From Xestospongia bergquistia (taxonomy: Eukaryota; Porifera; Demospongiae; Haplosclerida; Petrosiidae): a stretch of DNA of 64,000 nt. Under the pieces are notes generated by a model, which was not told where the DNA came from, did not search any database, and saw nothing but the letters and a program-made list of their open reading frames with translations. Below, one piece after another: positions 47,779-59,162 of the stretch. The translations under genes and the position numbers were made by a program. Where the stretch lies: the NCBI GenBank assembly GCA_963965975.1, contig OZ014411.1, positions 12,230,501 through 12,294,500 of the forward strand. Direction: 5' to 3'. Each line of letters opens with the position of its first letter. Position 1 is the stretch's first letter.

Positions 47779-50700
47779 ATGATTCCTGTGCTATGTTTGC
47801 TAATATGTGTGTCCTGCCTACCATTAACTCTGTCTCACATTCACTTCTTGAACAAATCTGATGATCTGAACAAATTCCTTTGTGGCACTGATCCTTCTCT
47901 TCTACCAAACACTCAGCTACTCCTCTCCTCTGATGTAGAGCACATCCTGTCATCAAAGTCTTTTTGTCTGGTTAGTAACACATCAAATATTACCTTAAGT
48001 AGTATATCAGAATCTCCTGCAAATATTACTTGTAGACAACAAAATACTGTAGTTATTGGCTTTGGTTTCTATAATGTTAGTGGGTTATCCATTGATAATA
48101 TACATATAACAAAGTGTGGGGGACCTATGCCATCTCCTAATCAAACTAACACTCTGTATCCTAATGATACAACTTTCTACTTTGTTGATGGTCAGTCAGT
48201 TACATTGCTTATCAGTTACTCCTCCAATATCATGCTGTTTAGAATGACTGTTATCAGTTATTACGGTTTTGCCATTCTTCTTATCAATCCTAATAACAAT
48301 GTAAATCTTACCAACATCATTGTCAATACTTCTTTTATGGTTATTAGTAATTCACCACAAGGTGGATCAGGTCTTGTAATATATTTTAGTAACTTGAACA
48401 ACAGAACTGAGTTGTTGCAATCACATATACTTTTAAACAAGATTGTTATGCATTGGAATTTGAACTTAGTATCACACAATGAAGTGTCAAATGCAGCAAA
48501 AGTCTATACTATAAAGCCTAAAGCAATTAGTGCATTTGCAGCTGGTTTGACTGTAATATTTAGTCAAGGGAACTACACTGCTGATGTTCATTTGACAAAT
48601 TTCTATGGGAATTACACTGCAGGTGGTGTCTTTGATGGTATAGCATTTATATTTAGTGATGCGCCAGTTGGAAGGACTTCCATTGCAATTAAAAAGTCTA
48701 AATTTAACCACAATGTAATCAGTAGTGGTAAACGGGCTTTTTTTGGAATTGGTATTATGGTAACTAAAGCAAAGTCTAGTAATGACTGCACACTAAATGT
48801 ACCCAATGTAAAATGGAACATAATAACAATTTCAGATTGCGTTATGTTTGACAGACATTATGTACATTACACAGGTGATGAATTCAATTTTTCCTTTAAA
48901 TTAAACCAATACAATCACTCTGCGTTTCATATTATTACTGATTCTAATGTGCTTAGTAATATCATCATTCATATATCTAATTTGAAATATGCTCAAAGTT
49001 ATAGTGGGATTCGTAATCCATTTATATTCTCAGAAACAACTAAAGGACGCAGAAATGTTCAAGTCATTTTAGAATCTATAAATTTAGTTCAAACTTTTCT
49101 TACTGCCATCGAGACAACACTAAATACTGGCAAATTGGTTTTTATTAACACAGCATCTGTTCATATCAATGGAACCAATTACTTTGCTCAAATGACAGGT
49201 TCAGTTATACAAGCATACAACAGTGATATACATTTAAATGGTTCATCAAAATTCCATGACAATAACGCTAGTCATGGAGCTGCTATTCGACTTGATTCAT
49301 CATCGCATCTCTTCATTCATGAATCAACTAATGCATCTTTTATTAACAATCATGCTTCTTTTTACGGTGGTGCAATTTACTCACATATGGATAGAAATCT
49401 CCCTATCATAAATCCACTATGTACTATTCAAATAGTAAGTCATGCTAAGAACATTTCCCAATTAAATGTCACATTGATTTTTAATAACAACACTGCCACA
49501 CTGGCTGGAAACTCCATTTATGTTTCTCCATTGTATGACTGTCAACAATTGTACCTAACAAATGTAAACTCTAGTGACTTAATTAACAAGGTATTTCACT
49601 TTATTGGAGACAATAAGGTTGGAGAGATATCTTCAGTAGCTGTGAAAACTCAACTTTGCAATAAAAATGGCTCAAGTGACAATCACCCAATCAAAGTGTA
49701 TCCTGGTCAAACAATAACAATTGGTTTAAGAGCAAATGATCTGAATAAAAATCCAACATATGCTCAAATTTTCACAAGGTTGACCAAAGCTGGAAGAAAG
49801 TGGTATAATAATCGATATGAAAAAGTTTACATCATATATGAGTTACCTGCTAGGCAAAAAATTCAAACTGTCTACAATAACGGTTGTACTCCATTGAATT
49901 TTACCATTTTATCTCAGAATATAAATGTTGAGTTAGAACTACATTTTGAAGTTTTAGGATATGTTCCTAAAACTTCAGTTAAATTACTTCAACTGACATG
50001 CCCTTTAGGATTTGTCTATAATAGTGAGGCCAAAGCATGTGGATGTAGTTTATTTCTAAAAGGGTTTGCTATTACACGATGTAACATTGATACTACATCT
50101 GTTGTCATTCCACATCAATCATGGCTTGGAGTTGTGGATAATGGAAGCATTATTGGTTACACTGAACACTGTCCTCCTGGATACTGTCTACAAAGTACAA
50201 TTATTAACATAACACAGCCAGACATTATGTGTAGAGGGAATCATATGGGATGGCTGTGTGGTCAATGTAAAAATGGCTTCAGTAATGTCTTAGGAAGTGA
50301 TGACTGTTACAAGTGTTCTAATACACTGCAAATTGCACTCAATATAACATTTGGTATACTAGGTGGTTTTGTGTATGTATTAATGTTGTTTAGTTTGAGA
50401 TTGACCATAGATTTAGGTACACTTGGAGGCTTCATCTTATGGCTAAATATTTTCTGGCCACTTGTCATACCGTCATCTGATGAAGCTTTTAAAACTAGAA
50501 GTTTGAAATATATAGTGAATTTCCTTTCTGCCATCAAATATCAATGGAATATACCAGTTTGCATAAAGAGTGACTTCGATATGCTTGGGAAAGCTGCTAT
50601 TTTGTACTTTTTCCCACTTTATTTTTGGGTAATAGTTGTCGTCATTGTCCTCATAAGTCGATGCTCCACCAGAATTGCTAACCTTATTGTTGGGTCCTCT

Positions 50701-51537
50701 GTACAAGTACTTGTAACATTAATGTACATCTCTTACTCAGATCTTTTATCCATATCATTGCTTGTTCTCACACCAGCACATATTCATTTTAATAGCAGTA
50801 ATAGTTCTGGTAAGTTACTGGTTTGGTTTAGAGATGGCAGTGTCCTGTATGGTCGGAATCCTTTTCATATTATTTTACTATGTATTAGTATTATAGCACT
50901 GTCTTTCTTCATTGTGCCTTTTACATTGGCTGGATTGTTTGGAGTTAAGATGTTAAGATTTGGTTGTATTTCAAAATACTTTCGTCCATTTATTGATGCT
51001 ATTCACGGACCATACAAAGACAACTTGAGGTATTGGTTTGGTTTGAGGTTGATAGTCCTGTCTCTCATTTACATTAGCACTGCTATATTTCAAGGTAGCA
51101 ATATGACATTACAGCTTTTACTGACTATATTTGTTCTGGGATTTTATACTATTGCTCAAGCTGTTGTCTTACCTTACAAGAACAAGATATTGAATATACT
51201 TGAATTATGGTTTATGGTACTTCTTCTGGTTAATTTTATTGTATACCTTCCTTACAGTGCATCAGATTATCCTATTTCAACCAACATTGTGACTACACTT
51301 GAAATTGTTCTTTGTTTTGCTACTTATTGTATCATTTTGTTATATCATGTCTATATTTCAATGAGTCGTCTGCATTGTATTAGGAAGTATGTACAATATC
51401 TCAAAATTACCAACTGTATTGTATGCAAAAGTATCAAGAAACTAGTGAAGAGTGATGGAAATAATGTTCTTGTACCATTTCTGAGAGATCATGATTCTTT
51501 TGAGTATGAAGAAAGGGAGCCAAACAATATACAGTGA
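47779..51537 (+). CDS. large secreted-domain / multipass membrane protein, beta-helix-like ectodomain
   Basis: Single-exon frame, 1252 residues from ATG 47779 (the codon two before it is TTG). An N-terminal signal peptide (MIPVLCLLICVSCLPLTLS) precedes an ectodomain of about 800 residues. That ectodomain is rich in N-x-S/T sites and short beta-strand repeats (NNTATLAGNSIYVS, NNASHGAAIRLD, NNHASFYGGAIYS) of the kind found in right-handed parallel beta-helices. A Cys-rich segment at about 790-845 (CPPGYC, MCRGNHMGWLCGQCKNGF, DDCYKC) leads into about nine hydrophobic helices (roughly 851-1197) and a short cytoplasmic tail. The overall shape is receptor- or transporter-like. I do not recognise a named family. 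A broken paralogue lies at 32972-35292 and a fragment at 45954, so the family expands locally. Confidence 0.85.
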   Translation: MIPVLCLLICVSCLPLTLSHIHFLNKSDDLNKFLCGTDPSLLPNTQLLLSSDVEHILSSKSFCLVSNTSNITLSSISESPANITCRQQNTVVIGFGFYNVSGLSIDNIHITKCGGPMPSPNQTNTLYPNDTTFYFVDGQSVTLLISYSSNIMLFRMTVISYYGFAILLINPNNNVNLTNIIVNTSFMVISNSPQGGSGLVIYFSNLNNRTELLQSHILLNKIVMHWNLNLVSHNEVSNAAKVYTIKPKAISAFAAGLTVIFSQGNYTADVHLTNFYGNYTAGGVFDGIAFIFSDAPVGRTSIAIKKSKFNHNVISSGKRAFFGIGIMVTKAKSSNDCTLNVPNVKWNIITISDCVMFDRHYVHYTGDEFNFSFKLNQYNHSAFHIITDSNVLSNIIIHISNLKYAQSYSGIRNPFIFSETTKGRRNVQVILESINLVQTFLTAIETTLNTGKLVFINTASVHINGTNYFAQMTGSVIQAYNSDIHLNGSSKFHDNNASHGAAIRLDSSSHLFIHESTNASFINNHASFYGGAIYSHMDRNLPIINPLCTIQIVSHAKNISQLNVTLIFNNNTATLAGNSIYVSPLYDCQQLYLTNVNSSDLINKVFHFIGDNKVGEISSVAVKTQLCNKNGSSDNHPIKVYPGQTITIGLRANDLNKNPTYAQIFTRLTKAGRKWYNNRYEKVYIIYELPARQKIQTVYNNGCTPLNFTILSQNINVELELHFEVLGYVPKTSVKLLQLTCPLGFVYNSEAKACGCSLFLKGFAITRCNIDTTSVVIPHQSWLGVVDNGSIIGYTEHCPPGYCLQSTIINITQPDIMCRGNHMGWLCGQCKNGFSNVLGSDDCYKCSNTLQIALNITFGILGGFVYVLMLFSLRLTIDLGTLGGFILWLNIFWPLVIPSSDEAFKTRSLKYIVNFLSAIKYQWNIPVCIKSDFDMLGKAAILYFFPLYFWVIVVVIVLISRCSTRIANLIVGSSVQVLVTLMYISYSDLLSISLLVLTPAHIHFNSSNSSGKLLVWFRDGSVLYGRNPFHIILLCISIIALSFFIVPFTLAGLFGVKMLRFGCISKYFRPFIDAIHGPYKDNLRYWFGLRLIVLSLIYISTAIFQGSNMTLQLLLTIFVLGFYTIAQAVVLPYKNKILNILELWFMVLLLVNFIVYLPYSASDYPISTNIVTTLEIVLCFATYCIILLYHVYISMSRLHCIRKYVQYLKITNCIVCKSIKKLVKSDGNNVLVPFLRDHDSFEYEEREPNNIQ

Positions 51538-52857
51538 ACTCAATAATGTATATTTCCAACTATTCAGTAGAAAATGCTGAACAAGTTATCATGTTACATT
51601 AGTTTTGTAGTTTATGTTGTCAATATGTAGATAAATTAAATTGTTACGTGTATAGATATAAAAAATTGTTACTTCTGTATTTTTGATTTGATCATAATTA
51701 TAAATTTTGATGTATTACAAATGTGATGAGGTCTCTGACTACTGTAAATACAAATGAAATATCATAAATCTGAGAGGAGTAGATCTTATATCATTCCCAA
51801 AAGCTAGTAGTACTAGTTGCTTTGGACTTGTTCTGTCTCATCAGATATCTCTGACATCCTGTCTCTTTGCCTCTGTCTCTTCATCCATCCATCCATCCAT
51901 CCATCTATGGTACTTATAGCATGTATTACGAGAAACAGTGTTGTATGTATCTATATAATTATTTTAAAGGTGTGGAGATTCAAAAATTACAATATCAATC
52001 ATTAAGAATACTGTAAAATAAATCAAACTTCAAGAAAATATTAAAAATTATGATGTTAGATGGGCACATCAAGAAAGACCATAGAGATTCATTTAAAATT
52101 CTTATTAAGAATGATGGAAGGGCTCACATTTAGCCCAAATTGAATTACTCTTTTCTACAATGTTGATGAAAAGGACAAAATTTAACCGATTGTCAGACAA
52201 TGTCTCTCAAATTCATACTGTATGCAAAGATGTCACTGACCATGATCAGACTGAATAAGTAAAATAAAATGCTCAGCTTGTCAAATTCATCAACAAATAT
52301 ATTGATAAATTCAGATCCCACAATCAACAATTTGAACCTGGCAATTAAGTTGCCAACGAGTACACTTGATTATCTCTGAATTGATCTATTTTCATTGGTT
52401 GTTTTGTAGCATCATAACTGACATCCATGCACCCTATCAATGCCACTCAATATACAAGTATACAATTACAATTTTTATCAGAATACTAATCAAGATGTGG
52501 AGTTGAAATTTGTTCAAGTGATCACATATAAAACTAATTATTAATCGTTTTTACTTGTATATCATTTAATCGATTTTACAGGTGCATATATTATGTCAAA
52601 TATACAACGAAACAAGTCAGGTTCTCTAAATACAAGTATCTTACGTACGTATTTCTTCCTTCTGTCTGACCTTGGTATCATTACAACACCAGTAACTGGA
52701 AGATTACAAATTGAATATAGAATATAATATTGTTTGATGATAGCAAATATATATGGAAACAAAGATTAAATGACTTGAGTGAGATAAAGGAAACAGATAA
52801 CTCAAGAAATGATTAATGACAGGATAATGGGGTAACTGTTACTTTATATCAGCATGC
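51538..52857. other. spacer between convergent genes, with a (CATC)n run
   Basis: No gene seen. Contains six CATC units at 51882-51905. It separates the 3' ends of the membrane-protein gene (+) and the PHD gene (-), so it should hold both polyadenylation sites. Confidence 0.6.
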
Positions 52858-55476
52858 CTAGTTGTTACAGGGTTCGTTTTCTTCACACTTGAAACAAGTC
52901 CAGTGTGGTAAGTTTAGAGCCAAATATTTTGACAGTCCAGCACACTGAGCATGATACCACTGATTACAAGTGTTACATTGTCGCCATAGCAACCTAGCAT
53001 TTCGCCTTCGAGCAATGCACACGTCAGGTGGACAAAGTTTGAGGTTGTCGTCATCTTCGTTAGCTGGAGGTGGTCTACCATTGACATTAACAGATGCAAC
53101 AGAAGGATCTACAAAAAAATTAAGTGTCAAGAATGTGTAAATTTGCCACTTGTAAAGAAGTGAGTGAATATTATGTACATTCCACTTTTTCTGAATTGTT
53201 TGGTGAAACAAGCTTTTTTAATGCAAGTCCTAGAATGTGACCTACCTAGTCAGATATTTACTGATACATTCTACTCTAGCTACTATACCTTCATAGTCGT
53301 CATCATTTTGATCTTCACTACTTTCTTCATCTTCATCTTGACTCTCATTGTAATCTTTATCATCATCCCATTCCTTCTCATCGTCATCTTCCTCGTCATC
53401 TTCATGTTCACCATTCTCTCCTTCTTCTCCATTTCCACCTTCCTCATTGGCATCACCCTCACCAGCACCCTCCTCTTGTTCCTGTTCTCCTTCACTATTA
53501 TCGTCTTGTCTATTAGGATCCCTCCTTATAGGATCATCATCCACAGGCTCAGGTACTGTCTGTTTATTTTGTTTAATTGTTTTAAGATTTAGACGAGCTG
53601 ATCTCCTAATTACTTTTGGTGTATCGGTCTCTGGTAATATAGAGGTACGTTTTGTTTTAGGCAAAGGGTGTGCACTCTTTGTAACTCTTTTGGTAGTTCC
53701 TAAATGAATAGTAGATGAAACTATAACAATCAGATTTGCTAATAATAAACTCATCCATTATAATCTGTTATTGATATTAAAGTGTCAACAGATTGTAATA
53801 CATGTTACTCAGTATTGGATTATTGCTCTCATGTGTCTAGTAAATAAATAAAGATTATAAATTTGCCTTAACATTATTTTGATGACCCTGTTTGTGCTGT
53901 AAGGGACTAGATATATACTCAACTGTATATTTAGAATGGTGAGTTGGTAAAAGCTATGAAACTGTTTAAAAACATTTCTTGACTTGTATGAACTCAGAAG
54001 CTTCGACCAGTCATCCCCCAATTTTCATGATAAAGTAATGATAACATTTGGTTGCTAATATTATTCATAGTCCCATACAACAATACAATAATAAGGTAGA
54101 AAATGTTTACATATAGAAATATGGTGCAAAACAATCTTAAGACCACCTAGCACAGTGTGCGGGCTGAAAATTTAATAGGCAAGTGTGGCTACATGAGATT
54201 TTAATGCCTTGTTAAAGGTGATATATTTGCTAGGACATAAAAGACATAGAATTAATTCTAACGATGGTAGAATGTAATTTGTCAAAACATGTATTAACCC
54301 TAGGACATGCTAGACATGAGAATAAATCAATGAAGAGACACTCTTAGGACATGTGTGGATATCTTAGGACATCTTCACCATGTAATAAACATGTTGCAAC
54401 ATCATATGTACATGTGGGGATAACTATGACATTTGAAGGTAATGCTAGATATTCAAGTTGTTAGAGAATTATACATATGTAGATTCTGTCAAACAGTATC
54501 TAGACTAAAACAATGTTAACTTTCCAATTATAATCTTATTTAATATGGATGACCATTTGTATACAATTATTTCATTGGCAGGATTAAGATATCTTAAGCA
54601 AAAAAAACTTTAGCAAGAGCAACAATAGTATGAGTCTATTTAAAGGTAAGCTCAGTTAATAACCACATGCTACATCATACATGAAAATCTAAATGAAAAT
54701 GTATTGTGAAATTTGGAACTGTTTTGACAGTATGACAGTCATTGTAACTTTAACAAAAGTTCCCTACTACATTCTCTAGTATTAGTATGTGAGGAGCCTG
54801 CTTGCCATCCATGTATCATTGACCATATTTGCTGGGAAAGATCCCAACTACAATTTCTAACAATAACATAAATATCAGTAAACATAAAGAACTTACGCCT
54901 TCTTTTTCGTGTCACACGTACAGATGACAATTGGGGCTCTATATCATTAGCCATGGTTGATAACGGCAAGGTATGGGGCTCTATACCATTAGCCATGGTT
55001 AATAACGGCAAGGTATGGGGCTCTATATCATTAGCCATGGTAGATAACGGCAAGGTATGGTCATTATTTGAGGTGCTGTCAGGTTCAACAAGAGTGTTAT
55101 CTCCATTTTGAAGAAGGGTAGCTTCAGCTGGTATATCAGACTGATGGGGAGAAGCTGCAGTCGCTGGATTGCTAATATTGGCAGAATTGACTTCATCAGA
55201 GACAGGAACATTGACTGTCATATTAATTTTATCATTAATAGGAACACTAACAATCATATTGACATCATCAGGAACAGGGACAGGAACATTGTTCAAAAAA
55301 TTGATGTTATCTGGAACTGGAACATCTGTTATATTGACATCATCAGGAGCAGCAACATTTTCTGAAATGGTAATGTCCTCAGTAGCACTAGTTATATTGG
55401 CAATATGGATGTTATCTGGTGCATTGATATCACTAGCTGTATTTACTTTAACAGGAGCATAGTCGTCATCCGACAT
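52858..55476 (-). CDS. acidic nuclear protein with C-terminal PHD finger
   Basis: Exons on the minus strand: 55476-54897, 53699-53289, 53108-52858; 1242 nt, 413 residues, all GT-AG. Residues 1-193: low-complexity, with repeated PDDVN/PDNIN motifs and three 14-residue repeats (HTLPLSTMANDIEP). Then a basic patch (TRKRRR), a second basic stretch (VIRRSARLNLK) and a long Asp/Glu-rich segment at about 240-330. PHD finger at 356-405: C356, C361, C375, C378, H383, C386, C402, C405, with the CNQWYHAQCAGL core. PHD fingers read histone H3 tails, so a chromatin role is likely. The start at MSDDDYAPV follows an acceptor 11 nt upstream (TTTAG at 55488-55492), so a 5' exon probably exists; the frame is open back to that acceptor. 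Confidence 0.85.
54933..55058 (-). repeat. three 42-bp tandem copies inside the PHD-gene coding region
   Basis: GGGGCTCTATA starts at 54933, 54975 and 55017, a perfect 42-bp period. Each copy encodes 14 residues, so gain or loss keeps the frame. Confidence 0.9.
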
Positions 55477-55487
55477 GCTGAAACCAT

Positions 55488-57173
55488 CTAAATATAAAAA
55501 GTATAAGCTTAGTATACAAATATAGCCTAAGAACAAAATAAGTAAAGGATATTTATAGATTTGAGATTGCTATTAAAAATTGCAAACTGATTGTTAGCTT
55601 GATTTCATTGATAACATCTACTAATAACTGGTGGTAACTAGAAAGCAATTATAGTATACATAGAGGTCAAGGTGTAAACCAGACTTGTATCATGTTGACC
55701 AATCAGATTGTTTGATTTCAACTGCTACAGTAGATATGCAGTATCTATTGCATTAAATGTACGTGATGAGATCCACTTATTAGCTTTAACTAACATAGCA
55801 ATGTTTCTCGTTTTATTTGTAGTAGAAAAATGGGCTTTCTTATCTATACTTTGGTCTGTTATATACAACGGGGCTACTTTGCTTTGAGAGCTATGACTAA
55901 AACTGTTTTTATTAGCTCTAGCCCTTACCTTGGGGTTTAGCAGAATATCATATCATTTGTGACTTGATTTGCAAAAAGGGACCACTTCTGTCACAACATT
56001 TGTGACCTGATTTGTGAAAAAAACATTGTTAATAGATAAACAGTTTTGCACACATGTAGAATAATTATGCATATGTACCAACTGTATGTATACAAAACTG
56101 AGATGTTTTAACAGTAGCTTGTTCAAAAGACAGATCACAAATGTTTGACAGAAGTAGTCCCTTTTTTGCAAATCAGGTCACTTTTAACTGTATCAATGAG
56201 ATCCCAATTTGGCTTAGTAGTTCTTTAGTATAGATATGAACCATTTAAGAGTTCTATAAAAATACCAACTTAAGTATTAACCATTTAAATTTGTATTATG
56301 TTTGTTATAATTGTACAGGATAGAAAATTAGCTACTAAATTGCTTATCATAATAATAGAAATAACAGCCTCAGAAAAGACTATATACAAAGTGAGTTGTG
56401 TACATACTCATACACAGAGCAATCTGATTGGTCAATTAATCCTTTATAGGGAAAATTAATTATTGTGGCGTGTTATTAATAAATTAATAACTGCCTGAGG
56501 ATATTTCATAGAAGCTTGCATCTCTGTTGCTATGTTAAGCTTGATACTTGTCCTGTAAGATCATTTAGGATTTTATAATAGATTGAACTCTTGAAGAATC
56601 ATATCTAGTCAACTATATGTTCACGAGTGCTTGAGATAACTATGTTTGTTAGAATATAGTGTTTATATTCGTATTATTGCATAACAACTTTTAACAATTA
56701 TAGCAGTTAAAAATGCTCTTGTAGAAGTTAAACAAGACTTTACTGGTTGCTAGAATGTACAAAGATGTGAAAATAACTGCATTTTTTAGGCATTCGTAGA
56801 AATGAAAGAATCCAGCGACTTGAAAGGTATACATGAGTTCACTACTAGCAAGAAATAACTATTGACTGTATATTTTAAATTACTATACCCTATAGTTGCT
56901 CAATATAAATTTGAACCAACTAGCTATAAGACTTCTACTGAAAGAGAGCAAACTTGTTGGACATAAAAATAGGTCCATCATATTGTTTAGGGCATTCTAT
57001 TATACAAGTATTGCTGTGAGACTTCTGAGGGTTATAATAACATCCTACATAGTCGTAATAACTATATGTAATAAGTAACATAAATGAAAATTATCCTATT
57101 ATACGTAGAAATAAAATTATCTAATCTAAAAAGGTACACTAACTTAAAACAATGTATCATAGTCATGATCAAA
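55488..57173. other. spacer upstream of the PHD gene
   Basis: No gene recognised. It contains the foldback repeat at 55959-56181 and probably the promoter or 5' exon of the PHD gene. Confidence 0.5.
55959..56181. mobile_element. foldback/MITE-like element with 51-bp inverted arms
   Basis: Arms 55959-56009 and 56131-56181 are reverse complements with few mismatches (both read GTGACYTGATTTGCAAAAA, then GGGACYACTTCTGTCA). They enclose about 121 bp. No coding capacity. Confidence 0.7.
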
Positions 57174-57713
57174 CTAACTTTCTGATTCATCACTTTCTGA
57201 CAGCTTTAACTGGAACAATTCTGGTTTGGTGTGAGAAAAATTAACATTCATAGAATCATCTACAATATCATCTGAGACATCACATGTCTTTATTGACTTA
57301 ATATGAAGATCCAATAAATCAGCATGTTTACGAGCATACTCATCGTCGTGTTCCTGCAGCTTACATCTCAGGACTCTAGCTGTACATCCTGCCCAGGAAT
57401 ACTTACAGTCCACTATTTGCTTAGGACACTCGTTCATTACATGTTTGTTCAAATCACACTTTGCAATGTTGCTACAGCCATTAGGGCAAGAGGTCGTGTA
57501 ATGAGGACACTTTACCACGTGTTTGTAGAGTTTGTCTAGTTTGCCAAACCACTTACATCCTGATTTATACATAACACAACGTACTACCAAATTCTTCTCT
57601 TGAATAACAGATAAAAAATTCATTTTGGAGCGAGGGAGATCGCAAGGTATGGTCTTGCAGAGAAGACAGGAGACAGTAGGACCTTCTGAAATACTCTTTA
57701 CATGTGACGCCAT
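57174..57713 (-). CDS. small TRAF-type zinc-finger protein
   Basis: Single-exon frame of 179 residues from MASHVKSISEGP. An upstream in-frame ATG at 57884 would add 57 less convincing residues. Two TRAF-type zinc-finger blocks: C46-x6-C53-x11-H65-x3-C69, then C76, C80, C86, H91, C96, then C103-x6-C110-x11-H122. This is the CKW..L..H...C / C...C..H...C pattern of TRAF proteins. The N-terminus has only C16-x2-C19 (VSCLLCKTIPCDL), so there is no complete RING, and no MATH domain follows. The C-terminus is acidic (LSESDESES). Possibly a truncated relative of TRAF-family signalling adaptors. Confidence 0.8.
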   Translation of the reverse strand: MASHVKSISEGPTVSCLLCKTIPCDLPRSKMNFLSVIQEKNLVVRCVMYKSGCKWFGKLDKLYKHVVKCPHYTTSCPNGCSNIAKCDLNKHVMNECPKQIVDCKYSWAGCTARVLRCKLQEHDDEYARKHADLLDLHIKSIKTCDVSDDIVDDSMNVNFSHTKPELFQLKLSESDESES

Positions 57714-59129
57714 GATACACCAAGTAACTTTTGAGCATGCGTAGATTTGCATTGCCGCCAAAGTATAAGTACAAAATGACGCTTTGTAACTACTTGTTAT
57801 TCGATCTATAAACCCACAAACACAACTTTTTCTGGCAATATCCCCGATCTGTTTGAATGGAAATTGTAAAATGCAATTTTTCAATATTCATAGTGACATT
57901 TAATTTTTAAATTTCGTAGGGCTTCAAACTAGTGTGCCATATCTTAGCTAGATTTTGTTGAAAAAAAAAGGCTCTGACATATAAACAATTGTCATTTCTT
58001 TCTATAGAGCTATTGACTTAGCTACATATATAATACTGTCCTGTTAGAAATTAATGATCAAGGGGGTGCCATATAGTAATATAATGTTATAGCATAGATA
58101 TGCATGAGAGCCACTCATAAATATTAGAGAACCAACCTCATGGTAGAAAGTAAATGTGTATTAGTGCATGATTTAAGATTTATAAAATGTAATTATAATA
58201 TGGAATACAGATAGAGTCATAATTGGGGGGTCTGCCCCTGGTCCCTTGAAAAATATTAGGGACTCCAGTCTCTCCTTCCTATACCTATTATAGTACTATT
58301 GGCTATGAATTATTGATTAATATTTGTAAATACATATGGCTCAACAGATAGTGTTAAAGTGAATAAAAAAATCTTAAAAATCATGTGATGTGGTTGGAAA
58401 ATTAAAGTTAAATTTTGAACAAAGATCACAGAAGGAATGGCAGTATGGAAATCCCTACATAGTAAACCAAACAATCATATTAGTACACAATTTAAGAGAA
58501 ACGTCTCTTTTATACACCAATAAAAGGTTAATACTGAGTGGTTACTATGTAGGAATTTCCATAGTGTCGTTCTTACTATGATCTTGTTCAGATCATTTGG
58601 CTGCCAGCCATGTACATGAAATTTTGTGAATTTGTTTTTAATTGTTTACACTTTAGTAAATTCATATCAATAAAGGAGAAGTTTCTGTTATTATATGTGT
58701 ATTTTCATTGTCATGTGCAAATCTTTTAAATTAACTAGTAAAATACAGTAAATATATATACTAACTTGAAATACTCTAGAACAGAACTTAAATGTCTAAT
58801 ATTAACCTCTCATTGCAATTATGCAGTACAGTATAGTCAGGGCGGATACTGGTGTGAAGATTCCTATAACTATGAGTAATAGCTTAGAAAATTAAATGTA
58901 AAAGAAAGTAGCTATAGCAAGAACTTTTACAGAAGAGTGAGATATTAAGTTTGTAATTCAAATAGAGAATCTGTTCAACAGAACAAAAACTACCATAATT
59001 GTTTGGGGAAAACAAACTGGAGAACTGTCTTGTAATAGAGCTGTCATTCCTTTAAAGGAGCTTATCCAAATCCCAAATGAAAATTTAGTAAAGAAAAAAT
59101 TTCGATAACACATATAGTATGATTTGCAT

Positions 59130-59133
<4 letters not shown>

Positions 59134-59162
<29 letters not shown>
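59134..59162. repeat. (AT)n microsatellite
   Basis: About fourteen uninterrupted AT dinucleotides. Confidence 0.9.

Noticed and set aside
53164..53707. Plus-strand hydrophobic frames opposite the PHD gene
   Set aside because: They are the antisense reading of the Asp/Glu-rich exon and give runs of I, F, L and S; shadows of the real gene.
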